Below the pieces are notes generated by a model that did not search any database, was not told the origin of the DNA, and was given only the letters and a program-made list of their open reading frames with translations. A stretch of 64,000 bases of DNA from Nitrosomonas sp. (GTDB lineage Bacteria; Pseudomonadota; Gammaproteobacteria; Burkholderiales; Nitrosomonadaceae): the NCBI GenBank assembly GCA_016721865.1, contig JADKHF010000053.1, positions 1-64,000 of the forward strand, in the 5' to 3' direction. Position 1 is the stretch's first letter. Each line of letters opens with the position of its first letter. This document shows positions 1 to 9,528 of the stretch, piece after piece. Position numbers and translations under genes: made by a program.

Positions 1-7
1 GTGTAAC

Positions 8-23
8 GTAAACCTCCAACCCC
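8..23 (+). repeat. IS66 left terminal inverted repeat
   Basis: GTAAACCTCCAACCCC. It matches the reverse complement of 2326-2341 with one mismatch in 16 bases and marks the left boundary of the IS66 element. Confidence 0.8.
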
Positions 24-82
24 CTCCACATTAACACCCTGGTACATCATCGTTATCCTCAAACCTTTTACAAGGAGGAACG

Positions 83-397
83 ATGTCATCCATCAGAAAT
101 ACGACGAATTATATCGAAACACGGCAAACCAGCGGTATGTCTCCAGGCAGCTTATTGCCGGGAACATGGTTTGAATACAAGACGTTTGGTAATTGGGTTC
201 GCAAGGACCGTGCCGATCAGGTTGTTCGGTCACTGGTTGGTTCCGATAACGATCAAACCAATGTCTATGCCAGCGAATACCATACTGTCTTCGCGGACGG
301 GGCGATCATGTGCTGGAACTGCCATCGACGGTTTCGCCGCATTGGTTGGGGAATTGTTGAAGTGTCTTTGATTGCGAATCCGGGGAGATCCGGTTGA
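83..397 (+). pseudogene. IS66 small accessory protein (TnpA/OrfA-like), frameshifted
   Basis: This is the first IS66 ORF, the short protein of the three-gene set. A good ribosome-binding site (AAGGAGG) precedes the ATG at 83. The IS66 OrfA pattern is spread over two frames: the piece read as KTFGNWVRKDRADQVVRSLV lies in the frame from 83, while the part just before it (AAYCREHGLN-like) and the tail after about 235 read in another. At least two indels are needed to give one protein. The assignment rests on its position ahead of the TnpB-like ORF and on the helix-turn-helix-like segment. Confidence 0.55.
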
Positions 398-708
398 TGG
401 TTGATCCGGTGGATATGCGCCGGGGGATCGACCGGTTTGTCGGTGTTGGTGGAGCAGGCGTTGCAGCGATCGCCTTGTGCGGGCCTCGGCGTTTGTGTTT
501 TGCAATCGCGCGGGCAATCGCATCAAAGTGTTGCCAGGACGGTACCGGTGTGTGGCTGCGCCAGCGGCGTTTGCATCGGGGACGGTTTGTTTGGCAACAT
601 TCCGGAGAAGGTGGCATTGTGTTGACGCAGCCGCAATGGGAGTGGTTGATTGCCGGAGTGGATTGGCATCGTTTGGGGTTGCAGTCGTGCGTACGAAAAT
701 ATGGCTGA
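394..708 (+). pseudogene. IS66 Orf2 (TnpB-like) protein, frameshifted
   Basis: This is the second IS66 gene, a protein of about 115 residues required for transposition but without its own catalytic motif. Family landmarks can be read across three frames: VDMRRGID near 410, LVEQALQR near 450, AFVFCNRAGNRIKVL near 485-535, then DGTGVWLRQRRLHRGRF near 540-590 and the terminal WEWLIAGVDWHRL near 640-670. The order and spacing are those of intact Orf2, so the gene carries at least three small indels. The first ORF ends where this one starts, as in intact IS66 elements. Confidence 0.7.
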
Positions 709-865
709 ACGCCAATATTGATGCCGCTTTTCGCGGGTTTTGTGGTACAATAACACCACGAAAACGCACGCAAAACAGTCAATTGAATTGGATCATCTGA
801 ACCTCGCGCCGGCGGTATAAAACCGAGGTATCAAATCTGATTCAAAATCGCTGCACGCAAGCACA

Positions 866-2320
866 ATGAACGAACTCAAACTGCTGGAGGCAGAATCAGG
901 CGCTGACGCTGGAACTGGGGCATTGCGCCGCATTCGTTACGGTGCGAACAGGGAAGCACTGTCACAGCCACAGTTGAGCTTGTTCGAAGAAGACTGGCAA
1001 ACTGATGTTTCTGCCGTTGAGGCGGAAATCGAGCAATTGCCGCTGCCTGCTCCGCGAAGCCTGGCACGCGCTGGGCGCCAGCCGTTGCCGGATCACCTGC
1101 CGCGCATCGGAACACCGCCATGAACCGCAATCCTGCCAATGCAAACAGTGCGGCAGCGATCTGGTCAGAATCGGTGAAGACGTCACCGAACAACTCGACG
1201 TCAAACCCGCCGAATTTTGTGCACCGCCACATCCGTCCGCAATATTCCTGCCGGGCATGCGAAACCGTGGTCGCGGAACCGGCACCGCCCGCGGTGATCG
1301 ACGGCGGCATGGCGGCACCGGGTTTGCTGGCTTGGATCGTCGCGGCAAATACCTCGATCACCCGCCGCTGTATCGATCACGCAATCGCCGCCCGCGAAGG
1401 TGTCACTTTATCGCTCTCCACCCTGGCGGAGTGGGTTGGACGCGTCGGCGTGGCACCGCAACCGCTGGCTGACCGGCTGATCTGGCACTTGCTGCAAGGT
1501 CGCGTGTTGCACGCCGACGAAACCCCGGTGGCGCAACTTGATCCCGGCAGCGGAAAAACGCAGCGCGCCTACCTGTGGGCGTATCGCAGCAACGACTTGA
1601 ATTGGGCCGCGTATCATCGTATTTGACTACCAAACCAGTCGTAGTGGCAAACATGCAAAACTTCCTCAACAGCTGGCAAGGCCACTTGTGGTCGACGACT
1701 ATGGCGGGTACAAGGCTATTCTCCAAACGGCATCACCCTGCACAGAATTCAGCTGTTGGGCGCACGCGCGCCGCAAATTCTTCGATCTGCATCAGGCAAC
1801 GCCAGCACCGTTGCATTCGAAGCATTGCAACGCATTGGCAAACTTTACGCCGTCGAAGCCGAAAGCAAGCACTTATCGACCGAAGCACGGCAACAACGGC
1901 GTGCCGAAAAAAAGCCTGCCGATCCTGCAATCGTTGCACGACTGGTTGCTGCAAACCCGCTTTCATACCGCCGATGGCGGCGGAACCGCTAAAGCCGTCG
2001 ACTACACTTTGAAGCGCTGGCAAAGCCTGATCCGCTACGCCGGCAGCGGACACCTGCCGATTGACAACAACCCCGTCGAAAACACTATTCGCCCCATCGC
2101 GCTCGGCAAGAAAAACTGGCTGTTCACCGGCCCGAGCGCGCCGGAAACGTGCCGCCGCCATCCAAACCCTGCTCGGCACCGCAAAACTCAACGGCCTCAA
2201 CCCCGCACAATGGCTAGCCGACACCTCGAAAAACTCCCCGCCTGGCCTAACAGCCGAATCGATGAATTATTGCCGTTCGCACCGGAGGCTATTGAAGCAT
2301 TGTTGAAGGAATGTGGGTAG
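866..2320 (+). pseudogene. IS66 transposase (TnpC-type DDE), frameshifted
   Basis: This is the large IS66 transposase. In order one reads the N-terminal LSLFEED segment (about 975), the zinc-finger-like HEPQSCQCKQCGSDL and EQLDVKPAEF (about 1120-1215), the central DDE region with VLHADETPV (about 1505-1530) and VVDDYGGYK (about 1690), CWAHARRKF (about 1755), and the C-terminal DNNPVENTIRPIALGKKNWL (about 2060-2120). These blocks lie in different frames, with stops or shifts near 1110, 1220, 1620, 1800-1900 and 2140. Catalytic Asp residues are still readable, but no single frame spans the protein. Confidence 0.85.
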
Positions 2321-2325
2321 ATGGT

Positions 2326-2341
2326 GGGGTTGGAGGCTTAC
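2326..2341 (-). repeat. IS66 right terminal inverted repeat
   Basis: On the plus strand this reads GGGGTTGGAGGCTTAC, the imperfect inverse of 8-23. It lies a few bases after the transposase stop and marks the right end of the element. Confidence 0.8.
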
Positions 2342-2487
2342 GGATTCAACTGGCTGGACAGACGATCAGCGATTTAGCGGCTTATGCCAATATTTTACGT
2401 ACGCTTAAGGCGGGAGAGAAAGTGGAATTGCAGTTTAGGCGGGATACAGTTGTAAATACTGTTGAGATTATACTGAGCGAACGTTGA
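2342..2487 (+). pseudogene. C-terminal remnant of a PDZ-domain protein interrupted by IS66
   Basis: Directly after the IS66 right end a frame continues to a stop at 2485-2487 and reads IQLAGQTISDLAAYANILR, then LKAGEKVELQFRRD, then the terminal LSER. This is the second half of a PDZ domain: the carboxylate-loop/beta-strand piece, the helix that ends in LRTLK.G, and the final strand. It resembles the C-terminal PDZ domains of M28/M20-type peptidases and HtrA-like proteases. The upstream part must lie beyond the left edge of the window, on the other side of the IS. Which enzyme it belonged to cannot be decided here. Confidence 0.6.
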
Positions 2488-2659
2488 TTGGATCAGCAAG
2501 GTTAGATTCGGACTTAAAAAACAGCATAAATTTATACGTTCAGGCGACAACTGGCTTGACAACGACCGATACTGAAGTTGCGTTTATTTGATGACTTGTT
2601 ACATCGAATCATTGATTCAAAGAATCAGCAACAACCAAATCTGATCTGCACCAGCTTAT

Positions 2660-4209
2660 TCACTGAATAGCTAATTCCTTACGAATATTTTGTAGTTTAG
2701 GATCATCCGGCAAGACAGATTCTGCTCTCTGCAAATAGAGTCTGACCATATTTAGCTTGCCTTCAGTTCTCGCTTTCTCAATAAACTGAATATATCGATC
2801 CACTATTTTCCGCAACCCGGCGCGCGCTTCCGCATTGTCTGGTTCCATGGCAAAAACCATCTGATAGTATTTGTGCGCATTGTCTTCATTTGGAGTGGTG
2901 AGATGCCCTTTCTTCCAAGCCTTCTTGGCAGCATCCAAGTGCTTTCTGATTAAAAACTCATCGGCTTTTGTTTTCAACGGTGCTTCCAGATCTGCCTGTT
3001 CGAGTTGTTGCTCAGGCTCGGATTTTTTTTCAGAATCAGATTCTGTATTTAATTGGGCGATAGTCGAAGGAGCGGATTTTTCTTCTTTTATCTCCGGTGT
3101 AACGGCTGTATTACCAAGGTTATCTGGGAATAAAGGCTGAGAGGCTACTGTACTTGTCTTGCTATCCGCTATTTCTGCAGGTTTCTCATCAAACCATAAT
3201 CTAACAGTCACAAATGCAATTATCCCGGCCATCACACCGATCCATAGATTTCTTTTATTACTACGGGCAGCATCGCTGGCAGCCTGCGTGGAGGTTAAAG
3301 ATCCTTCTTGACCGTTGGGTGAATCTGATTTTAGTAGCGACAGAATCTCGGCTGCGGATTGCGGCCGGCGGCTATATTCAGGTTGCAGCATCCAATCGAT
3401 CGCTTGCAATAATTCCGCGCTATAAGTGGCGTTCGCAGATGCAGAAAGTAACGCCATCGGATCGGGTTTCCCTTGGCTTAAAACCATTACCCTGTTCTGT
3501 ACGGCAATGGGTTGGTGATGCGTGATAAAGTGTACAGCGTCGCTCCCAGTGCATAAAAATCGGTTGCGGGTCGAGCGCATTCGCTGGTTCATATTGTTCC
3601 GCCGGTGCGTAACCGGTAGCTAATTCACCAACCAAACGCGTAGTGCGCGCAGCAATAGTCAATCGTGCAGCAGCGAAATCAGTCAGCAGCGGTTCGCCAT
3701 CCTTACCCAGAAAAATCGCTGTCGGTTGAATGCCAGCATGCACCATTTTATATTCATGGATTTTCTGCAATGCATCAGGATCGATACCAGGATGAATTTA
3801 ATTCCGTCTCAGCAAATGATGTTTCAGACTGAATTAATTTGGAAAGTGACACACCGTCTCGGATACTCATTATCAAATAAGCCGTGCCATTGAATGGCAG
3901 GCTGTTCTCAGCTACCACAATATTAGGATGCTTGATTTGTGTCAGCATCTCAGCCTGATCCAAAAATGCCTTTAACCCATAATCAAAATTATCTTTGTCT
4001 TCTGGGGACCTGGGCTCAACACTCAAGCCATCGTTTGCCCGAACAGCAAAATCGTGAGGAAAATACTCCTGTATTTTCACCTGTTCCTTAAGATGGTGAT
4101 TCCAGGCACGATAAGTAATATCGAATGGACTAATTTTTAAGGTATCCTTAATTTCATAGACACCGATTTGAGTTCCTTCGGGAAGAATTTGATCGTGTAT
4201 ATTTGTCAT
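2660..4209 (-). pseudogene. Membrane pseudokinase (Ser/Thr kinase fold, TM, TPR-like tail), frameshifted
   Basis: The start is taken at the ATG at 4209 (MTNIHDQIL). The N-lobe, the C-lobe and a C-terminal membrane-anchored region are readable but need three frame changes, near 3793, 3568 and 3543. Within intact stretches the catalytic residues are replaced: the glycine loop is absent (LKISPFDITY), the VAIK lysine is Gln (VKIQEYFP), the HRDxxxxN loop reads HAGIQPTAI, and DFG reads DFA. The C-lobe landmarks GYAPAEQYEP and TDFYALGATLYTL and the alpha-helical end (RRPQSAAEIL) are conserved. After the kinase fold come a single TM segment (NLWIGVMAGIIAFVTVRLWF, about 3190-3250), an acidic linker and TPR-like helices. 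This looks like a real pseudokinase; whether the gene is also broken or merely mis-sequenced is unclear. Confidence 0.75.
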
Positions 4210-4441
4210 AATAATATTTTCTCTAGTCTCAATTATTGCATTTAGTCTGGCGCAACTGGCCAATAAAGGAACGAGTCGCCTTATAGTTTAAAGCAACTGA
4301 GTTTGATATACACCAATATTTTCTGCTTAGATAAGCCCGGATTGAGTTAGGCTTGGATTTTTGACTTCACTGTAAATCTTTGTTACTTCTTGTGCTTACA
4401 AGGAATTCTTTTCCTATTCCGAGAAAACCGCGAGGTATCAG

Positions 4442-5979
4442 ATGCACGAAGAATCCGTGATGCACGGCCTGAAAGCCAAGGGATTAAAAAAAGGGTCCGT
4501 ATCCAAATCGGCTGCGGTCACGATCGGCTTGGCAGCAACCGCTCCGGCGTACTCATTAACCGGTGCGCTGGGTTACGGTGCGTCCGAAAGCGGTTATCAA
4601 CTGCCGATCGTGTTCATCCTGTCAGTGATTCCGATGTTCTTTGTGGCATTGTCCTACAAACATCTGACTACCTCGGCCCCGGATTCCGGTACGGTTTTCA
4701 CATGGGGTGCCAAAGCCATTGGGCCACGTTTTGGCTGGTTCGGCGGTTGGGCGCTTTTATTGGCGAGTGTGTTGGCTGGAGTCGCTGCAACTCAAATTAT
4801 TGTCAACACGACAGCCATCGTTTTTAATTTAGTCGAAACACCCCTGTGGTTTCACTTTGGTGTAGCTATTCTGTTCATCCTCAGTACGACATATCTAACA
4901 GCACTCGGTGCAGAGGAATCTTCGCGCACCACCATGTTCCTGACAATCGCACAATACGGCGGCCTCATCTTACTCGCAGCCATTTTATTGCTGCGCGTTA
5001 TGCAGGGAAACGCTGTGAGCACTGCCGAACCATTTTCAATGGAGTGGCTTAACCCGTTTGCGATCACTTCTTTCAGTGCGTTTCTTAATGGATTTCTTAT
5101 TGCACTATTCATATTCTGGGGATTTGATGCATCGCTGGCAATGTCTGAGGAAACAGATGGAAGTTCAGAGCAAGCAGGTCGAAGTGGCCTTATCGCGATG
5201 ACAATTACTGTAATTACCTATGTAGTTTTCTCTACAACGGCGCTAGCCTACGCTGGTATTGATGCGCAGGACAAATCAAGTCTGACGTTCAAGGACAATA
5301 TCGACTCGATCATTACCGTTCTGACAACCGATATGATCGGAGCCAAAGGCACGCTAATTGCAGCGTTGATAATCGGCATCTCGGCTTCTCGTCTACGATG
5401 TCCACGATCATGCCGGCAGCACGTGCTGCGCTGGCAATGGCGACATACCGCGCCATTCCCAATAGATTTTCTTCTGTCAGTAAAGCAACACAAACACCAA
5501 AGTTTGCAACCTGGACAATCGGTTTGATGACGCTGGTAATTTACTCCACCCTGAGCTTGATCAGCGAATCAATTGTGAAAGATTCGATCCACAGTGTTAG
5601 CATTGCGATCTGCACTTACTACACTGTAGCGGCGCTATCTTGTGTGCTTTATTTTCATCGTACCGCATTTAATCACTGGCACACAACGCTTTCGCAAGTG
5701 ATTTTGCCTGCAATTGCTGCTGTGATTTTGATTGCGGTGGGGATTCTTCAGGTGTGGAACATGATGGATCCAAGCTACGGATCTAGCGGCTCTATCGCTG
5801 GCGTGGGTACCGTGTTTTTGATTGGGGTTGTCGCGTTATTTTTCGGAGTTCCACTGATGATATTATGGAACATCCGCGACCCCAGATTCTTCCGGGGCGA
5901 GACGCTCCCTCTTGAAAGGGCACATATGATATTGGATAGCCCTGAAGATAGCACGACTCGCACCCCTAACATCCGTTAA
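4442..5979 (+). CDS. APC-superfamily amino acid/polyamine permease (one frameshift)
   Basis: This is an inner-membrane transporter of the amino acid-polyamine-organocation superfamily with about 12 hydrophobic segments. The N-terminal half has the family signature around TM1 (AAVTIGLAATAPAYSLTGAL) and the SAPDSGTVFTWGAKAIGP loop. The frame from 4442 runs off near 5385; the next frame carries on with FSSTMSTIMPAARAALAMA, the usual sequence around TM8, and runs to a stop at 5979. Repairing one indel near 5385 gives about 510 residues, normal for the family. The substrate cannot be inferred. The start may be 4442 or the in-frame ATG at 4460. Confidence 0.8.
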
Positions 5980-6073
5980 AATGGCAATATCTGCTATAGT
6001 CAACAGTTTGATTTGTCATAGCAGCAAAGGGAACCATTTTGAGACAGATTTTTCGGTTAATTAAGGAGAATAA

Positions 6074-6151
6074 TTGTCCAATTTAACGGAAGTAATTAAA
6101 AAATATAACCAAGGTAGATTTCCAGCAGTTGACTATTCTAATCTCGGATAA
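6074..6151 (+). CDS. Possible 25-codon ORF or truncated gene start
   Basis: A strong Shine-Dalgarno (AAGGAGAA, 6063-6070) stands just ahead of a TTG at 6074 that opens a 25-residue frame beginning MSNLTEVIKKYNQGRF and ending at a TAA. It looks like the N-terminus of a normal protein cut short, 40 bases before the MITE-like element. It could be a leaderless remnant or chance. No function is proposed. Confidence 0.25.
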   Translation: MSNLTEVIKKYNQGRFPAVDYSNLG

Positions 6152-6191
6152 CCCCTTGCAAATAAAAGGAATCAGATTCAATAGTTTTTTT

Positions 6192-6330
6192 GGCACCTCT
6201 GAAAATTCAAAGTTCTAAACAAAACGAGGCGTGAATAAAAAATGGTGACGCAGCATATGTCTGATATGTAAGGAAACATTTTTTGCGAGCAACAAAGTGT
6301 TGTAACAAAAATTGGATTTTTAGAGATGCC
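6192..6330 (+). repeat. MITE-like element, copy 1 (139 bp)
   Basis: This non-coding 139-bp unit has imperfect terminal inverted repeats: the left end reads GGCACCTCTGAAAATTCA and the right end, as reverse complement, GGCATCTCTAAAAATCCAA. A second full copy of exactly the same length is at 20720-20858 and a truncated inverted one at 23128. The interior is conserved (AAACAAAACGAG near the left end, CAACAAAGTGTTGT near the right). It encodes no transposase. The right part overlaps the region just beyond the rhodanese stop. Confidence 0.75.
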
Positions 6331-6399
6331 ATTTTGTCAAAAAAGGCATTGAAATTTCGCATATGTTTGATTGCCAGACCCAGAACTGTTGAGTCGATT

Positions 6400-6780
6400 C
6401 TAGATAGATTTATCTTTTTCAAGCGGAAAACCAGCATCACGTAGTGCCTTAATTCCGCCATCCATCGATATTACATTAGTATAGCCCATTTGTTGCAATG
6501 CATCCGCCACCAGAACTGAACGGTATCCACCTCCGCAATACAGTACAATTGAAGCTTGCTTATCAGGTATCACGGTTTCGATGTCGCGTTCGATGATCCC
6601 TTTTCCAAGATGACGGGCACCCGCCGCATGATCAATCCAAAATTCATGATCTTCCCGCACATCAATAAGATGGAATTGCTCTCCCCTCGTCAATCGGGCA
6701 AAAACTTCAGCGACAGTACATTCCTTTACGCGTTGTTTTGCTTGTTCCACTAACCGTAGAAACCCTGGATTATGTTGCAT
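6400..6780 (-). CDS. Single-domain rhodanese-like sulfurtransferase
   Basis: This 126-residue protein consists of one rhodanese domain. After a helical N-terminus (KQRVKECTVAEVFARL) come the typical LIDVREDHEFWIDHAAGARH segment and the active-site loop VLYCGGGYRSVLVADAL with the catalytic cysteine, then GYTNVISMDGGIKAL and the final G-FPLE. The loop has the six-residue form (CGGGYR) usual for sulfurtransferases rather than phosphatases. There is no signal peptide, so it should be cytoplasmic. It stands alone, with the amo operon terminator about 460 bases upstream and the MITE downstream. The sulfur donor and acceptor are unknown. Confidence 0.85.
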   Translation of the reverse strand: MQHNPGFLRLVEQAKQRVKECTVAEVFARLTRGEQFHLIDVREDHEFWIDHAAGARHLGKGIIERDIETVIPDKQASIVLYCGGGYRSVLVADALQQMGYTNVISMDGGIKALRDAGFPLEKDKSI

Positions 6781-7244
6781 TATTTTCCTTCATTTTCATT
6801 CAATACCGTTTGATTACCAGCAGAATGTATCAAAGATTCCACATGCGGTCAAAACGATAGCTTGTAATCGCAAGGTAAATCTATTCTAACTCTAATTTTC
6901 CAGCAGAATTACATTACAACACAATACAACTTCAACAGTTGTTTTCGACTTTTCTTTTAAATGAGCATAAGTTACTAACTTCTGTTAAATGACGGAAAAC
7001 ACCATCAGAATGAATCTGTCTTGAGTAATCGGAGATCAGGTTATCTTTTCTTTTGAGTCAATGCGTGCAAAGCACTAATGCCAGCTTTTAATATCTTACC
7101 GATTAGCATCTAACAGTGAAAAGTCAGTTTAGCTTTGCGTGTGTTTAAATACGACTGCTATTCTCGCAATAATGATATCAGATAGTGCAAAAACGTGTGG
7201 CAAGCAGATACGCTTCTACATCAGAGAAATACTTGGCAGAGAAG
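6781..7244. other. Gene-free spacer between rhodanese gene and amo terminator
   Basis: About 460 AT-rich bases with no coding frame, RNA gene or repeat that I can support. It should hold the promoter of the minus-strand rhodanese gene. Notably it does not contain the amoE/amoD (orf4/orf5) genes that follow amoB in many beta-proteobacterial ammonia oxidisers. Confidence 0.5.
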
Positions 7245-7289
7245 TAAAAAACCGGTACACCGGCTGCCTTTCGACAGTGGTGTACCGGT
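7245..7289 (-). terminator. Rho-independent terminator of amoCAB
   Basis: A perfect 11-bp stem (ACCGGTACACC at 7251-7261 pairing with GGTGTACCGGT at 7279-7289) encloses a 17-base loop and is followed on the minus strand by a run of T residues (7246-7250). It lies 17 bases past the amoB stop, so it closes the operon. Confidence 0.85.
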
Positions 7290-7306
7290 GTGATACTGGA
7301 CCAAGC

Positions 7307-8569
7307 TTATAGCTTGGTAAAGACTGGGATAACTGCGCCAGCAATACTATTGATATAACGATTGCCTTCTTGGTCCCAAGTCATCAGTAATCCACCAAAA
7401 CGGCTTTCAGGATCACCCAATAACGCCATCAAACGTTGTACTTCCCACAACGCATCTTTAGCTTCCATCTTAACTTCACGGGTTTCTCCAGGCTGAATTC
7501 CTTTGTCGTCATCCATGGTCAAACCAGTTGCTACCAGTTCTCTTGGATAATCAGGGTCCAGATGGGTTTGTCCCAGCTTGTTAACAAAACGTACACCTGC
7601 TGTGGTGAATTCACCGATGTTGACCGCTGAGTCTCCATTGTTGGTGATTTCCATGGTCACACGCAATGCGCGTCCCGGTACGTCATAGTTAGCATGCGTT
7701 ACTTTGATCGCAACAGGGTTCGGTGCAATCGGCATTGGCGCTACTTTGGATTCACCAGCTTGGATCGGTACTGTGTATGGATGTACGCTTTCTGTATAAC
7801 GATAGCCTCCCCATACCACCGCACAGGTCAGGATCGCAAATGCGAGTCCAAACTTTCTGTCCATTGGTGATGTCAGTAGTTCGTCACCATACGCCAGCAA
7901 TACACGGCTACGTGGCAGAAACATCGGTTTCGCTACAAAGTAGCCAATCCAGAAGCAACCAATAGTTAGCCATAATACGTGCCAGAATATACCATTACTG
8001 AAGTTGAAGGTCTCCAGGTCAATGGTTTTACCCGTCAGTGTGGTGATTGGGTTGGTAAAGTCATCCCAACTTCCAGAGATGTTCATCCAAGAGGCTGGGC
8101 CTGCAATAGGACCTGCATCCTTGATGTTCACCATCGCGTGCATATGATGACGTCCTGGAATCCGTGCTTTCAGTTTCACCTCAAACGCATAATCACGTCC
8201 AATTTCCAGCGGTCCTGATATGAAGGTCGGTTCGCCATTCAGCTTGGTGCTTAAACGTACAAACACCGGGCTAGGACTACCTACGTTAAAAAATGCACGG
8301 GTTGGCTTACCTACTGCACGTGGCCAATCTTCCGCTAAGTGAAACTTTCCTGTCATGGTAGCAATGTCATTGACTTTGGTGACTTTTGGTTGCCATTTCA
8401 AGTCGTACCATTGAATACTACGCATACGTAGGAACGGTTCTTGTGAACGTTCACCGTGTGCCGCTGCCGGTGCTACGTCTACTACCAGCGTCACCGCCAG
8501 TGATGCCGCTCCAATCGCAGCTTCATACAGGCCTAATACGCCCAGCTTTAAAATGCTTTTTATATTCAT
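7307..8569 (-). CDS. amoB: Ammonia monooxygenase subunit B
   Basis: This is the periplasm-facing subunit of the membrane copper enzyme that oxidises ammonia to hydroxylamine; length 420 residues, as usual. A signal sequence ends at APAAAHGER, so the mature protein starts with the histidine that in the PmoB homologue binds copper; the other two ligands of that site lie in HHMHAMVNI. Two TM segments (IFWHVLWLTIGCFWIGYFV and FGLAFAILTCAVVWGGY) separate the two cupredoxin-like domains. The start ATG overlaps the amoA stop in TAATG, which implies coupled translation. The reading frame is intact, unlike many other genes in the window. Confidence 0.98.
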   Translation of the reverse strand: MNIKSILKLGVLGLYEAAIGAASLAVTLVVDVAPAAAHGERSQEPFLRMRSIQWYDLKWQPKVTKVNDIATMTGKFHLAEDWPRAVGKPTRAFFNVGSPSPVFVRLSTKLNGEPTFISGPLEIGRDYAFEVKLKARIPGRHHMHAMVNIKDAGPIAGPASWMNISGSWDDFTNPITTLTGKTIDLETFNFSNGIFWHVLWLTIGCFWIGYFVAKPMFLPRSRVLLAYGDELLTSPMDRKFGLAFAILTCAVVWGGYRYTESVHPYTVPIQAGESKVAPMPIAPNPVAIKVTHANYDVPGRALRVTMEITNNGDSAVNIGEFTTAGVRFVNKLGQTHLDPDYPRELVATGLTMDDDKGIQPGETREVKMEAKDALWEVQRLMALLGDPESRFGGLLMTWDQEGNRYINSIAGAVIPVFTKL

Positions 8570-9393
8570 TATTTGATCCCCTGTGCAAAGCCTTTTTCAC
8601 CAAAAGCTGTTACGTCGTTCTTCATAGAGATACGTCCTCTTTCACCTTTAACATAGTAGAAAGCGGTGCAATACAGTTTGCCAAAGTACCACCATACGCA
8701 GAACATCAGCATGGATACAAACGCTCCGAAGAAGGCCGCAATCACCGTGGTGTGTCCACCGAACGTACGCAGTGAGCCTTGTTCAATTAAACGTACATAT
8801 TCCGGTGTACCGGTACGTACATACAGGAACCCTGTGTAATCAGCTACTGACAGTAATACACCTTCTACTACCACTGGTAAGTGGGTTGGGCCAAATATCG
8901 GCCAGTTGCCTGGATAGAAAAACAATCCCCAGAATCCACCGCCTAACAGTGCTGTAACCAGCCAGTTACCCGTCAACAGTAAAATTGTATCTAACATCAG
9001 TGCACCAGGTATCATGGTTGATGGCAATACAAAGTTGATTGGGTAATGTGACCACCAGTAGAAGCCCCAGTAACGGGTCAGCCATTCACCTACTAACAGG
9101 CATACGATACAGAGTGTCGCGCCAAATGGCAGGCGATAGTTTACCCACAGGTAATACATCAGTGCTGCACAGTACATGATACCTACAATCGGTGTTACAA
9201 CAGGCCACCATTGACGGTCTTTCCAGTCAAGCCAAAAATCCCAGTCTCCTGCTAGTAGCATGAAGTGCATGTGATAGGTACCAACCAGAAGAATACAGAG
9301 AATTGGAAAATACACTGCATCTATATATCTGGACATCCTGACTGCTTCTGGCGGCATCTTTGCCGCTGCTATAATTTCGTCTGTTCTACTCAC
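8569..9393 (-). CDS. amoA: Ammonia monooxygenase subunit A
   Basis: This is the membrane subunit of ammonia monooxygenase, 274 residues with six to seven TM helices. Highly conserved AmoA stretches are present, including LAGDWDFWLDWKDRQWWP, LTRYWGFYWWSHYPINF and GSLRTFGGHTTVIAAFF. The start is a GTG at 9393, seven bases after a GGGAGGG ribosome-binding site. The sequence used for common amoA PCR primers lies in the GFYWW region. It is the second gene of the operon, 174 bases after amoC, and shares one base with amoB. Confidence 0.98.
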   Translation of the reverse strand: MSRTDEIIAAAKMPPEAVRMSRYIDAVYFPILCILLVGTYHMHFMLLAGDWDFWLDWKDRQWWPVVTPIVGIMYCAALMYYLWVNYRLPFGATLCIVCLLVGEWLTRYWGFYWWSHYPINFVLPSTMIPGALMLDTILLLTGNWLVTALLGGGFWGLFFYPGNWPIFGPTHLPVVVEGVLLSVADYTGFLYVRTGTPEYVRLIEQGSLRTFGGHTTVIAAFFGAFVSMLMFCVWWYFGKLYCTAFYYVKGERGRISMKNDVTAFGEKGFAQGIK

Positions 9394-9528
9394 TAGACCC
9401 TCCCTTCTTCTTTTCGTGTGATATTAAATATGAAAACTTGACGATCCCTCTGAACTGCTTTGCTGCTAGTTACCGTCGCCCTACAATTCGTTTCCATAAC
9501 TGCAAGTAACTTAAATCTCTTTACCATC

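Larger units (their letters stand above)
8..2341 (+). mobile_element. IS66-family insertion sequence, degenerate
   Basis: The element is bounded by imperfect terminal inverted repeats that read GTAAACCTCCAACCCC at the left and, as reverse complement, GTAAGCCTCCAACCCC at the right; GTAA-starting ends are typical of IS66. Inside are the three IS66 genes in the usual order: a small helix-turn-helix-like ORF, a TnpB/Orf2-like ORF and the large transposase. All three are cut by frameshifts, so the copy as sequenced cannot make its proteins. The usual 8-bp target duplication is not visible: bases 1-7 do not match the bases after 2341, though one flanking base lies outside the window. The element interrupts a PDZ-domain gene. 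Confidence 0.85.

Noticed and set aside
230..782. Minus-strand open frames of 158-179 codons in the IS66
   Set aside because: Antisense to the IS66 Orf1/Orf2 genes, with no family pattern.
4361..4389. TTGACT with a 17-base spacer upstream of the permease as a promoter
   Set aside because: The matching -10 (TACTTC) is poor, so it is not listed as a feature.
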